The translations under genes and the position numbers were made by a program. From Didymodactylos carnosus (taxonomy: Eukaryota; Rotifera; Eurotatoria; Philodinida; Philodinidae): a stretch of DNA of 21,661 nt. The DNA is taken from NCBI GenBank assembly GCA_905250885.1, contig CAJNOQ010003043.1:1-21661 (forward strand), in the 5' to 3' direction. Shown in pieces: positions 1 through 9,798 of the stretch. The notes under the pieces are model-generated. The model was not told the DNA's origin and did no database searches. It was given only the letters and a program-made list of their open reading frames with translations. Every line of letters starts with the position of its first letter. The first letter of the stretch is position 1.

Positions 1-1076
1 GAAATTTCGGGTTGGTTTCAAAAAATAGAGAAATGTTTTTTCTATGTCGTGATTGTAGTTGAGGTATCTGAAGGCCATCTCTTGATATGACATGTAACAA
101 AATTCTACATTTTGTCATTAAATCAAATGTTGGAACTTGCAATTGCTACTTCAAATTCAACTGTTTCGTAGAATACACGTTCCGCTACAATTGCAAATAC
201 CGCAGCTCACCTTTCTGTCTTTGATTGCTTATGCTCTCGGTATTTATCATTTGCATAAAATAGTGGTCGACCTTTAAATTACGCGCGCCCTAACTAGCTG
301 ATAAACAGTTGTAAAACAAAACTGTATTAAAATTTTAAGTTATTCATTCCTAAAAACATGTATCCGTTTAGATAATTCATTTTGAAATATTTTTATTTTG
401 TTTGCACTTTAACAAAGATATTCATCGACTGTTGAAAACCGCAAGTCTTTACCGTGCCTTACTAGAAACTCAAACAGAACTCATAGCCCTTCAAAAATTT
501 ATATACAGGATCCGAAATCTCATTTTTCGAGAGGTCTAGTCCTCTACCACGACCTGTTTTCGAGTACTCGCCAAACCCCTCGAACGACTGTTTGCATCTC
601 AATGGGTAGAAAGTTGTCACCTATCGCCCCACTAGCCACGTTGTCACAGTGTCTCTGTCTTCCTCGAAGGAAACCGGCTGACGAGACCCTTGAGAAAGGT
701 CGAAACCGACCGTAGTTCTCCTGATTCTTTCGGAAATGAGGTCTGTTTGAGCCGCTAGTAACTAGTTGATAAGCGGTTGTAAAACTAAACTATTAAAATT
801 ACATCAAGCCGAGTTTCGCATTCCACACATAGTTTAAAAATGTCTTCAGAAATGACATCTAAGCAGAATCTTGATTTTTCATGCTTCGGCGGCAGATGCT
901 GTTTATCTCAGAGCCGTGGGTCTCTTCGCTCCGGAGAGAAAAATGAATGCACGTCGGACGATGAATTTTTGAGAAAACCCAATTTTCTTTCTTGATCATG
1001 TTACAATAAAAATTGGAGGACTCGTCAACTCTGACTTAAAACTTTTCAGAAAATTAAGTGGAATGTTGATACATAC
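1..1076. other. Non-coding stretch with a diverged direct repeat
   Basis: I see no convincing gene here. A pair of diverged direct repeats lies at about 291-338 and 759-802, both starting with TAACTAG(C/T)TGATAA followed by a GTTGTAAAAC block, about 468 bp apart. They could be ends or internal repeats of an old element. Roughly 500-740 is richer in GC and stays open for more than 60 codons on the plus strand, but it shows no recognisable domain and no good start. Further exons of the NHL gene that ends at 1077 could in principle lie here on the minus strand; I could not identify any. Confidence 0.5.
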
Positions 1077-1482
1077 CTGCAACATCTAGTACCATTATGA
1101 ATGCACTTTTGTATGCGATGATTTGCCTGATCGGTGACATCTGAGTTACGGGAGATATCAAATGCATATCCTTTTCGAAAGCGGAATTTTGATATGATTT
1201 AATTTGCTTTTAGTATTTAAGAAAAGAAAGGGACATTTTTTCAAAGATTGCCGTGCTCAAGATAATCTTACTTCCTGCTATCGTTTCAACAGAAGCTTTC
1301 CATCTTTGTATATGATAATTAAACTCATCAAGCACATAAACATTATAATCATCACTGACTAACACGCTTTCTGGCATATATAATGCATAGTGATCAGAAC
1401 CTCGTTTTCCGTGGATAGCTACTGCCGTTTCAGTTGTTTCATCCGATTTAAACTCTTCTTTTTGACGAGTATCGATATGAGA
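1077..1482 (-). pseudogene. NHL-repeat protein fragment (two exon-like blocks)
   Basis: NHL repeats form beta-propeller blades used for protein or RNA binding; bdelloid rotifers and cnidarians carry many such genes. Read on the minus strand, 1482-1272 is open and encodes one blade: a GKRGSDHYALYMPESV stretch, then YNVYVLDEFNYHIQRW, then ETIAG. This matches the blade pattern glycine-rich loop, L-x-x-P-x-x-V, (I/V)YV-x-D-x-x-N-x-x-I-Q-R-W, T-x-A-G. After a GTAAG donor at 1271 and an AG acceptor at 1171-1172 (101-bp intron, phase 1 on both sides), 1170-1077 encodes a second, poorer blade with DQANHRIQKC. The second block may carry a frameshift near 1095, because VAG is reached only in another frame. 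There is no start codon and no full propeller, and the upstream limit is an in-frame stop at 1483-1485. I read it as a truncated gene or pseudogene; it could also be internal exons of a larger gene cut by rearrangement. Repeat identity is fairly sure, exon limits are not. Confidence 0.6.
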
Positions 1483-1516
1483 TCACGGTGACTTACGGAC
1501 CTAAGTAGCACTGTGA

Positions 1517-1786
1517 GCTCAACCCGGTGAAGGATACTGGTGTCACCTCAAGCAGTACGTAACGAAGCATAGTGATCAAACCTTCAATCGGATGATCGCC
1601 CTCATCGCCGATGCCAAAACGAGCTTCGAAGATCGCAATATTCATCTCAAGCTGGTTCGTCGCTTCTGGAGAACTCTGCAAGCCTACTGCGATGGACAGG
1701 ACTACAAGCAAGTGCTCACCATGTTCTTCTCTGGACTCTGCAAGGAAAACATCATCTCTCACCACGTCGTGTCGAACTCCATCTGA
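1517..1786 (+). CDS. Unrecognised gene, 3'-terminal coding part
   Basis: An open frame of 89 codons ends at TGA 1784-1786; the first in-frame ATG is at 1592. It is much richer in GC than its surroundings and strongly prefers C or G at third positions (ATC, GCC, CTC, TTC, AAG, AAC), as expected for a well-expressed gene. The antisense frame looks like a mere mirror. The protein end is mixed alpha-helical in style, with DRNIHLKLVRRFWRTLQAYC as its most distinctive stretch; I do not recognise a family. Upstream the frame is closed by TGA at 1514-1516, so the 5' part is either in another exon (a weak AG precedes 1517) or lost. The NHL fragment starts only about 34 bp away on the other strand, head to head, which suggests a breakpoint rather than a natural gene start. 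Confidence 0.45.
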   Translation, partial: AQPGEGYWCHLKQYVTKHSDQTFNRMIALIADAKTSFEDRNIHLKLVRRFWRTLQAYCDGQDYKQVLTMFFSGLCKENIISHHVVSNSI

Positions 1787-1883
1787 ACAATTAGTGTTAG
1801 TCTTCTACTTTCTGTTGTAGAACTTTGTGATTAGCTAGCTGTTTGTCTGTTTTCAACTGTATTTTTCTCTCCTGTTCATTCAA

Positions 1884-1889
1884 AATAAA
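1884..1889 (+). promoter_or_regulatory. Probable polyadenylation signal AATAAA
   Basis: AATAAA lies 98 bp after the stop of the GC-rich coding fragment ending at 1786, followed by a T-rich stretch. Its distance suits a short 3' UTR. In AT-rich DNA this hexamer also arises by chance; its placement is the only reason to call it. Confidence 0.4.
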
Positions 1890-3752
1890 GTCTTTCCCGT
1901 GGAAAACTCATCAAACTTATCACTCTTCTTCTTTTGATTCCTAACAAATCATCTGTAGCATGAAGGTTTTCCAGAGAACCTCTGGGGATCCTGTGTAGAC
2001 TCTCCAAAGATCCTAAAAATGATGTGGCTAGATTTCTCATCACCTTTTACATATAGACTGTGTGTTTGAGAGTTCTGCGATCGAAAACGAGCAGTTAATC
2101 GAAAACGACTTGCCCGTTTTCGGTCGGTTTCGCTTCTGTTCCAATAAAAACGCCATATGTCAGGAACGGAAGCGAATCCTGGGAAAAGGATACGTAACTT
2201 TATACTCCGACTCACGGCGGATCGAATGGCGTCAAATCGAGGCTCTACCTCTTAACCTTGGGGACTTGATTGGTTTTTGGTGGGCGAATCAGCGGTTTTG
2301 GGTCCTTCCCTTTAGAGACCCACCAAAAATCCAGTCCTGCCTCAAATGACTTGAACTTACTTTCCTAGAATCAGTTTTTCAAGGCCAATCTGACGGTGAA
2401 ACTTGCAGGGGTCTATTGTGAAGGGCGGCGAAATGGTGCGCGTTTCACTTGAAGGACGCGGTTTTTGACGTTTTTGACCCGTTTTAGTATTTTGCGAAAC
2501 TGAAAATGAAGACAAGGGTTTTTTCAGATTCCAAGTACACCATTAAACCTAGGACACTTTTTTCTATCAGAATATGTGAAGAAGAGCCAATTCTGAGATA
2601 GTGCTGGAACTTTGAATTATGCACGCCTTATAATCATACATGTGTGTTTATTCGTTGTCTCAAGCTTTATTTCCACGACTGACTCATTCCCAGTTGCTTT
2701 CTTACTAAACTAACATGTCTGCATGTGTTCTGCTTGGTAGCCTTCCATATATGTCCTCGGGACTCATTCACTTAGTATCTCGTATCACCTACTTTGAAAC
2801 TTAAAAAGCCATACCAAGCCAAGAAATCGCTACGTTGGTTTTTAGCCTTACAGCTAAAACGTTATTTCCATTAATCTAGGTTCTGTGCAAAATATAGCAC
2901 AATGTCATAGAAACACCTTAGACTGAAGGCCAAAGATTGGTCTAAGTAACGCAAGTCATTGAAATCTCATTATTATTCATCAGCTATTGTTTAAGATGGA
3001 TCAGTTTATTGACGTCCGGCAAAACTGAGACGTTTGTCCATCGAGATTCAAGTTTTTGCGCGAAACAACACGGGGTAGCTGTCTGCATAGCAGTGGACTC
3101 GGGTTTTGTCGGACGTTCTTGAATCGATGTATACTGATATATTCATTCACAGGTTTACTTGTACTCCGAACTGAATAATCACCCATGGAGAAACTACGCG
3201 TATTTTGATTACACCTCAATAACTGCCGAATAACCGGATCTTAAACGACGTGCTGTGCTCATACAACTCGCTCACCATTAATTCTGTGACATTCCACAGT
3301 CTATGCGATATTTCGAGTAATGCAAAGTGACAGTAAACATAAGAGCGCTCCTGTACAAGCTGTAAAGCTGGCTCGAAAAACGCGTATTCCAGCTGGCTTT
3401 TTAGTAGCTAAGCGTAAGCACTGAATAACGTACCTACGTTAATTAATATAGTTTCAGCTATCTTATTTAAATACAGCAGTTTCTTAACCCGGGGAGAGAT
3501 TTTTTAACGATTAAAGGAAATGAGCCTTGACATACCAGTATATAGGTTGTTTCAAAGGAAGAAATGATAAGCGCGTAGGTGTGAATGAGTAAGATTTGAA
3601 AAGACTGCCGAAGGCAGGGTGGCTGGTTATTACCCCCAAAGTGTTCCCTACGAAGTAAATGTGCCAGCGCACTTACATCTTTTGTGTCTATAACCCAGGA
3701 TCTGAAAAATCGCTGGAAGTTTAAATGAAATGGCACTTTCCAACCGGTGTTA
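1890..3752. other. Non-coding stretch
   Basis: I find no supportable gene. An open frame at 2062-2349 (plus) has no recognisable motif and overlaps an imperfect inverted repeat (about 2262-2285 against 2318-2337, sharing TTTTTGGTGGG and its complement), so it is probably repeat DNA. The open frames at 3001-3219 and 3467-3772 (minus) also show no domain. Confidence 0.45.
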
Positions 3753-3876
3753 TTAATGATGGAGTCATTCATTTTCTTCTTCTCGATCCATTCCCCTTTC
3801 CACTGCTCTCTTGTTGAGTGAATAGGTGGAAAGGGGAATGGATCAATAAGCAGAAAAAGAACGACTTCACCATTAA
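3753..3876. repeat. Hairpin, 51-bp arms, 22-bp loop
   Basis: Arms 3753-3803 and 3826-3876 are reverse complements at 44 of 51 positions. The innermost 19 bp (3785-3803 and 3826-3844) are perfect and the loop is 22 bp. Mismatches are confined to the outer part of the stem. The shape suits either a tiny fold-back element or a microRNA-precursor-like hairpin; nothing in the sequence decides between them. Confidence 0.75.
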
Positions 3877-3907
3877 AGGAGTATCAACATTTGTCTACAG
3901 AGCGAGA

Positions 3908-4627
3908 ACATAAAATTTTCTGAACTAAACTTTTTATTATATATTCGGATTCAGCACAGCAGCTGCCGTAAGGAAAATTTTTTAGAAAGAGTTTTACCAA
4001 AAATCTGATCGAGTTATGGGCATTTTAAGAAGAGCGGGTCGAGAAATTCCGAAAAAAACGGTGTTTTGGATAATAATTCTATCGAATTTTGTTCAATCCT
4101 TTCTAGTGGCATTTCATATGAAAGAGTATCTAATTTTGGTGCAGTTTTGCCAAAGAAAATGGAATAAAATGGAAAAATGTGAATAGGTGTTACCAGCCGG
4201 GTTTCTTTCCAATTTTTCAAAAACTTAGTAACCTTTTGATTTTTTTTAAAAGTAGCCTATTTTGTAGAAAATTGAATTTCGTATAAGATTCAGGTAAGAA
4301 ATCGCTGGTCAACTCATAAACGGCTTTGAAAAGCGGGAAATGTGTGGAAGGCACACATTTTCAAGACCTCGTTTTTTTTTCGAGTTATTTTACTAAAAAT
4401 TTGAGTTTTTTATCAAACCGGTTTTCAAACACTTTTTCTGATGCCAGTGTTAGATACTCTTTCATCCGAAATTTCTCGACTCGCTCTTCTTAAAATGCCC
4501 ATCACTCGATCAAATTTTCGGTAAAACTCTTTCTAAGAAATTTCTCTTACAACAGTTGGAAAAGCTGCTGGATTACAGTGCTGAATCCGAATATGTAATA
4601 AAAAGTTTAGTTCAGAAAATTTTACGT
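3908..4627. mobile_element. Non-autonomous DNA element with ~150-bp inverted repeats
   Basis: The ends 3908-4051 and 4467-4627 are inverted copies beginning AC(A/G)TAAAATTTTCTGAAC and sharing further blocks (TTTTTATTA, ATTCGGATTCAGCAC, GAAAGAGTTTTACC, GGGCATTTTAAGAAGAGCG). Inward, ATGAAAGAGTATCTAA continues the homology on the left only after about 60 bp of extra sequence, so the left repeat carries an insertion or the right one a deletion. The middle has no coding potential. I see no clear target-site duplication, so the superfamily is open. It is best called a MITE-like element; the short open frame inside (4014-4220, minus) lies partly in the inverted repeat and is not a gene. Confidence 0.75.
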
Positions 4628-4992
4628 GTGAATAATACTTGATGCTATCATCACTCTCTTTTAATTCGCTCTTGTGGATTTTTTTCTTAAATGTGTACAA
4701 TGCTTTTTTTGTAAAAATAATACCATTAAAAAATTTGGAAGAATTTAGAAGAGACTAGGGGAGAAATATACAAGAAATTCAAGTTGAAAACAACCAACCT
4801 CGCAGTTAAAGTGCTTTTTTTTAGTTGTTTTAAAAGAAACAAAGAGTGAAGAAGGTGGTTCGATCGAATGTTCGCTCATAAAAAAAGAACGAGAAGAAAA
4901 AAATATTGTGAAATGTATTACTAATGAAACAATAACAAAGAGAAATCTTATAATCCTTTTAACGAATACATTATCAAAAGGAACAGGAGAAT

Positions 4993-4995
<3 letters not shown>

Positions 4996-5037
<42 letters not shown>
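4996..5037. repeat. (AG)21 microsatellite
   Basis: Twenty-one uninterrupted AG units. On the minus strand it reads as a Ser-Leu run inside an otherwise meaningless open frame. Confidence 0.97.
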
Positions 5038-5040
<3 letters not shown>

Positions 5041-6242
5041 TTGAGAAAAATGCGTGTTGGAAAAAAACAAATAACTTATAGACAAAGAATGTGAGCTGGG
5101 AAGAAACAAGTTCAGCGGTGGTGGTGTGATTTCCCTGAAAAAAATGTGGCATCCGCTTTTTCGCTGCCTGCTTGCTGTTCATGTTCGAAGTCAACTCAAT
5201 TACGACATCCAAAATTTCAGGTTTTATAGATAACTCGTGCCGACTGAAGCAACCCGCACATAAACTAACCGACAAAGTTGTTGTTTTCTACAGTTTAGGT
5301 GAGGAATACGTAATTGTTGAAGCTGGACCACTAAGAAGCTTTTTTTATAGGTTTTAAACGTTTCCGAAGTTTTGTTTTGTTTTTAGTCAGAATCACGCAA
5401 ACGATTTTCAAATAAAAGAAAGTGAATTTGGCTACGTTCTAGTCCTCAGGGGTGCAAACTACGCAAATTCTATTCTGCAATCTTACATAGGAAATTTCAA
5501 AAGATTTCTGAGGTGAAATTACGCTTCCCAGAAAACTAGATTTGTTGTAGCGAACTAGCAGCTGTGGATGTTCTTTCACAAATACCATAAAAACGCTTTT
5601 GAAACTTGAGTGCACGTTGGTTTTCTCTATCATAACAGAATTTGTAGATAAGACGAAAAGAAGGACGAATGAATACAGAAAAACTACGGAAGTTTAAAAA
5701 ACGGCTCTGCCGTGCAGGACCCCGAGATGGTATCTCATGACAACGTAAAAAAAAGGGACATAACCCACTTCGCTACATTTTGGTGTGTATTAATTTTCCT
5801 TTTTTTGAAAAGAATTATTACTGGTCATATCTGTAACGTTGCAGCTTAATGCTCGACTGTAACACTTCAAGAAGAAAAAAGCATATTGAATATATGACCC
5901 CAGCCCGCGAGCCGGTATAGAAAATCTAAATCGACAGTTCGATTCAGAATATTTTTCTCTTACTATACTGAAATGCTCAGCTCCGATTCTTTTATTTTAT
6001 TTATAGAGCGCTCGTGTCTACGTACATTTATTTTATTCGTTTCTTACGCTAACCAATAGAAATCCAAGATGGCTGCCATGCCTAAAATTCTACGTAGAAC
6101 GCTTGCTTCACTCAAAAATAATGACTAAAAGTGGCATTTCTTGCATAACAAGGTAACGCTCATCTCCACTCGCTCGATCCCTTGACTTTAATAACCTGGA
6201 TCTGCGCTACTAAACGCGCTTCCGTGATTTTTAAATCGAAGA

Positions 6243-6419
6243 CAATGCTCACGCCTCCCTTCGGTCGGCGCTCGCTGGGACCCTAACTAAGCTATCTTCT
6301 TGATGTTTTTCTGTTTTCATGTGCAAGGTTCGTAAATATACAAGGCAAAAAGTCCCAGAAGTCTAAAAATATTTCTGAACTCACAGCAATGCTCACGCCA
6401 CCCTTCGGTCGGCGTTCGC
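6243..6419. repeat. Duplicated GC-rich 33-mer
   Basis: A 33-bp sequence containing CAATGCTCACGCC, CCCTTCGGTCGGCG and TCGC occurs at 6243-6275 and again at 6387-6419, same orientation, 144 bp apart, with 2 mismatches. It is far richer in GC than its surroundings and contains an imperfect self-complementary core (CGCC...GGCG). It may be a module of a dispersed element. Confidence 0.7.
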
Positions 6420-7769
6420 AGCCATCATAGCTGAGAAACGCTGTGAACTTCTCTGCTTCCAAGGAAAAACCATCTAATGTAAATAAAGCTAAAAGGTTTT
6501 CTGGACACTCTTTACGGATCCTAACAAGATTGGAACTATTTTTAATCGATTCGCTATGACAGATTCTCTATACACTGTAAGTTACAGTATGCGTAGCCGA
6601 TTTTCCTTGTATTATCACAGTTGACTGCTATCTGGCGACATCTATCACCGGCCTACAGAAAACGTTTGCTTAGCTTTTTGTCTCTCTGTAGCGGTAGATA
6701 TTTCAGATCATCTCTTTGAATGTTTTCTCCCTTCTGTAAAAAATAATTTTCTACTTCTCTCTCTTGTGATTCGCTTATCCATAGAATATCTAACACCCAT
6801 TTTTCCGTATTTTGCGCACACACAGACACACAGACAACCATTTTGTAAGACCCTAGACTAAAGTCAAGGGAATTACTGAACAAAAAAGGACTAATTACAT
6901 TTTTTTCGCCAACTGCGAGAGAAACAGGCTTCAGCGCGCACGCCTAGTGCGAATTTGGCGCTAAATAGCCCTAACTGCTTGTTTCCGCTCTTGCATAGTT
7001 CTTTTGTTAGACGGTCATCAAAACATTTTCTGGAATTCATGTAGTGTCTGTGTGAAATTCTGTAGTTCAACTTGATGTTTAATCTTATCGTCACCGCTGA
7101 TTGTGCATACTCGTTATGCGTTACATGTTTCATCTTTTTGCATCATGTTCCCGAAGAAAAAGCCGGGTAAAACATCACACAGTAACTAGATAATTCAGTT
7201 CTTCAGAGACGTAAACCAAATTTTTTTCTATCAAGTATGTCACTGGTTACTCACTCAGTTTTAGAGATGATTAATTGAGTTTGTCATCGTAAAATTCAGC
7301 TCACTTTCCTCTGTTGAGAAATATGAAAAGATCTAATGATTTGCCGAGAAGCTGTGTTACAGTGAGCTGATAATAAAGGCGCGAACTCTCATGGGAACTA
7401 GGCGCATTCATTCAACCCACTCATATTAAGTAGCCTTGGATGATGCGAGTTTTCATAAAGAATGTTTTTCAAGATGCATTTTGCCAATGAGTAGCCACAG
7501 AAAAAATCGATCTTCAATTTATTTTATTGAGAAAGGACGGATCCGTACAAGCTAAAGAATCGGCTCAGTTTTTTTTGCTCAAAATGGTCCTGTGGCTAGC
7601 AGAAAATCACGAACATTTGATTTTAGATGCTTTCGAGTGATTAAAGCCATTCCATCTACATAGGATCTTCACTTGGAAGCTGGCACTACGGAGCACTATT
7701 AAAGTCCTTCTAATGCGCTTTTCTCTGGCACTATAGGAGCATATAAAGAAATCAGCTCACAGTTAGAAA

Positions 7770-8160
7770 GCTCTTTCAATTCTCTACAAATTGGTATATT
7801 CAGAATATCTTCGCCGATTTGTAAAAGATCGTTAAGTTCGACATAACAAGTATGACTAGAGAAAAATGCTACCTGGGAATCATTAAACTAACTTTTTTCG
7901 AAAAAACGAGACAACCGATTTTTCTAAAATAGTCCGTTGTATAGCTCGTTTAATTCTCTACAAACTGGTATATTCAAAATATCTTTGTTGATTTGCAAAA
8001 GATCGTTAAAGTTCGACATAACATATATAACTACAGAAAAATACGACCTGTACATCATTTAGGCTAACCTTTTTCGAAAAAACAAAAATAATCCATTTCT
8101 CTAAAGTAGCCTGTTTTAAAGCTCTTTCAAGTCTCTACAAGCTGATGTATTCATTCATAA
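7770..8160. repeat. Tandem repeat, ~175-bp unit, about 2.2 copies
   Basis: Units start at 7770, 7944 and 8121 with GCTC(T/G)TT(C/T)AA(T/G)TCTCTACAA. Each of the two full units (174 and 177 bp) contains AAAGATCGTTAA with GTTCGACATAACA, and TTTTTCGAAAAAAC towards its end. The third copy fades after about 40 bp. Divergence between units is moderate, so the array is not recent. Confidence 0.85.
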
Positions 8161-8280
8161 TGTATTATGTTTGATCACAAGGATTTCACAGGAATGAGAA
8201 AAACTAAACATACAGCGGGTCCAAAAAGTTATTCGTCCATCTTTCTTTTTCATTTTTCTCGTCGATTATAGTAGCCAGAG

Positions 8281-8357
8281 CAAATTTGGAAAAAGATTGT
8301 ATAGCTGAAAAAATTTTCAATGATTGATAATGATTGTACAATCTTTTTCCAAATTTG
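8281..8357. repeat. Perfect 21-bp hairpin
   Basis: 8281-8301 and 8337-8357 are perfect reverse complements (CAAATTTGGAAAAAGATTGT plus one base) around a 35-bp loop. It lies inside the 7532-8481 unit, and a short open frame crosses it by chance. Confidence 0.85.
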
Positions 8358-8605
8358 GAACTTCCAAGAGTCTGATGAAGTATACATAAAGATTCCATCG
8401 GGACTTCTGAAACTAGGGTCTCTGAAAAATCCAAATCTCAGAAAGTGGGCCGATTCTTTAGCTTGTACGGACCCGTCCTTTGCCTTTTGTCTTAAAACCA
8501 TAACCAGTGTCCACGAAGAAGCTTTATAAGATATCGGAAAAGTTCTAAAAAATAGATAATATGCGAATTTGATATTATCTACTCGTAGAGATACAAAAAT
8601 AACAG

Positions 8606-9063
8606 GGGTTGCCGGAATGTCGCCAAATAAGGCTTTCGCCAATAGGACATTCGCCAATGGTGAAAGTCCACTGTACTTTCGCTAATATACCCCCTGGAAT
8701 TTCGCCAACTGGCGAATGTCCACTGTACTTTCACCATTTTGACTGTGAATTAGACGTGGATTAGAAAAATTCCATCGACTGCATTAATAGGTTATGTTCG
8801 TGTATGTCGTTGTCATTGTTAAGTCTGGTACACTTAGTGCTCTGGTCCTTTCGATTTCTTAGTATTTAGGTTTCTATTTTTTGTCTTACCTCTGTTCACA
8901 TGTGTGTGCGCGTGATCTTTTAGTATTATACTGACTGTGGTACACTTTTTCGCCTCTCTATTTCCATTTTCGTTTTTTCGACTATTTTATTTGTAATTTC
9001 GCCAATATACTTCCTGTACGTTCGCCATTGGCGAATGTCCTATTGGCAAAATTCCGGTTACCC
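8606..9063. mobile_element. MITE with TTCGCCAA modules
   Basis: The ends GGGTTGCCGGAAT (8606 onward) and, on the other strand, GGGTAACCGGAAT (from 9063 inward) are inverted repeats, both followed by GCCAATAGGACATTCGCCAA and a related subterminal region. The module TTCGCCAA or its complement recurs many times, often back to back as palindromes, and GTCCACTGTACTTTC occurs twice on the left side. The left end has a 16-bp extra module. There is no coding sequence. The target-site duplication is unclear, so I cannot name the superfamily. Confidence 0.75.
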
Positions 9064-9798
9064 AAATAAAATTCATTTGGTCAGTTGTACGACTAGTGCG
9101 AACGAAACACCTGTCTATGTTCCTTATTTTCCATTATTTTTTATTTATCTATAATTGTCTCTTATCTCCACATACATCAAACTAAAAGAATCGGGACCGA
9201 AAACAAACCTGATCCCGAACCCGGAAAAAGTTTTCGGGAACTCGATTCCGAACCCGCGGGATCGGGTTAAACCCGCAGGACTCTAGGTCATAGGTCTATA
9301 TTTAGGCTATATAACAAAATATAAAAGTATCAACAAAATATAGCCTTCATGCACACATTCTCGTGTTTCCTTTTTTTTCCTTATTTAGGATGTATTTGCG
9401 TATGCATAGAGTCAGCGTTCATACAATTGATATAAGTTTTATTCTTTAAAAATACAACCCGAAAAAGTTCCCTTCTAGCACTCGAAACTAAAACCATCGA
9501 GAAATGCACAAGCCATTTTCGAAAAACTCAGCCGGATTAAATTTATCTTTAAACTAAAGATAAATCCTATGGAAAGAGCATTGTCAACTCTACTGATTTG
9601 ATCAGCAGTCTACTGACTTTTTTCCACTGAAATCAGTTGCTGATTTTCATAAGAACTCAATAAGATTTCAGTTTATAGTTTTTTATAAAAATATGAATTA
9701 AAAAAGAATAATGGAGTAAACAACAAGTAAAGGAAACTGTTTTAACAGTATAGATGCTTCATCGAAACTCGAAAACTGGGCAAGAATAGAGGTGCACT
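9064..9798. other. Non-coding stretch
   Basis: I see nothing gene-like. There is a local inverted repeat near 9536-9566 (TTAAATTTATCTTTA and AAACTAAAGATAAAT) and a short run of CGGGTTC-type repeats near 9220-9275 (AACCCG, CCCGAACCCG, AACCCGCAGG). The sequence CTGGGCAAGAA at 9777 resembles the end of the neighbouring element and may be a broken extra copy of its terminus. Confidence 0.4.

Larger units (their letters stand above)
4628..7531. other. Long gene-less stretch with scattered repeats
   Basis: No open frame here has a recognisable domain. Apart from the (AG)n tract and the GC-rich duplicated motif listed separately, I note an ACGGCTCTGCCGT palindrome near 5701 and a CA-rich patch near 6821-6836. 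The 176-codon open frame at 4745-5275 (minus) is low-complexity antisense of the AG tract and A/T runs. Small open frames at 5172-5357, 5439-5633, 6653-6883 and 6891-7133 have no support. Very short exons cannot be excluded. Confidence 0.5.
7532..8481. mobile_element. Possible inverted-repeat element, ~950 bp
   Basis: The 33-bp sequences at 7532-7564 and 8449-8481 are reverse complements with a single mismatch (core TCCGTACAAGCTAAAGAATC). They enclose a tandem-repeat block and a perfect 21-bp hairpin but no gene. I see no target-site duplication, and the similarity stops abruptly inside both arms, so this may be a non-autonomous transposon or simply two inverted copies of a smaller repeat. 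Confidence 0.5.

Noticed and set aside
1493..1765. 90-codon open frame on the minus strand
   Set aside because: It is the mirror of the GC-rich plus-strand frame, whose third positions show the real codon bias.
4745..5275. 176-codon open frame on the minus strand
   Set aside because: It is made of antisense A/T runs and a Ser-Leu stretch produced by the AG microsatellite; no domain or coding-like codon use.
6069..6128. Small open frame starting AAGATGGCTGCC with a good start context
   Set aside because: Only 19 codons, no splice donor or downstream exon recognised; probably chance.
8250..8657. 135-codon open frame on the minus strand
   Set aside because: Runs through the perfect hairpin, one arm of the 33-bp inverted repeat and into the next MITE; no domain.
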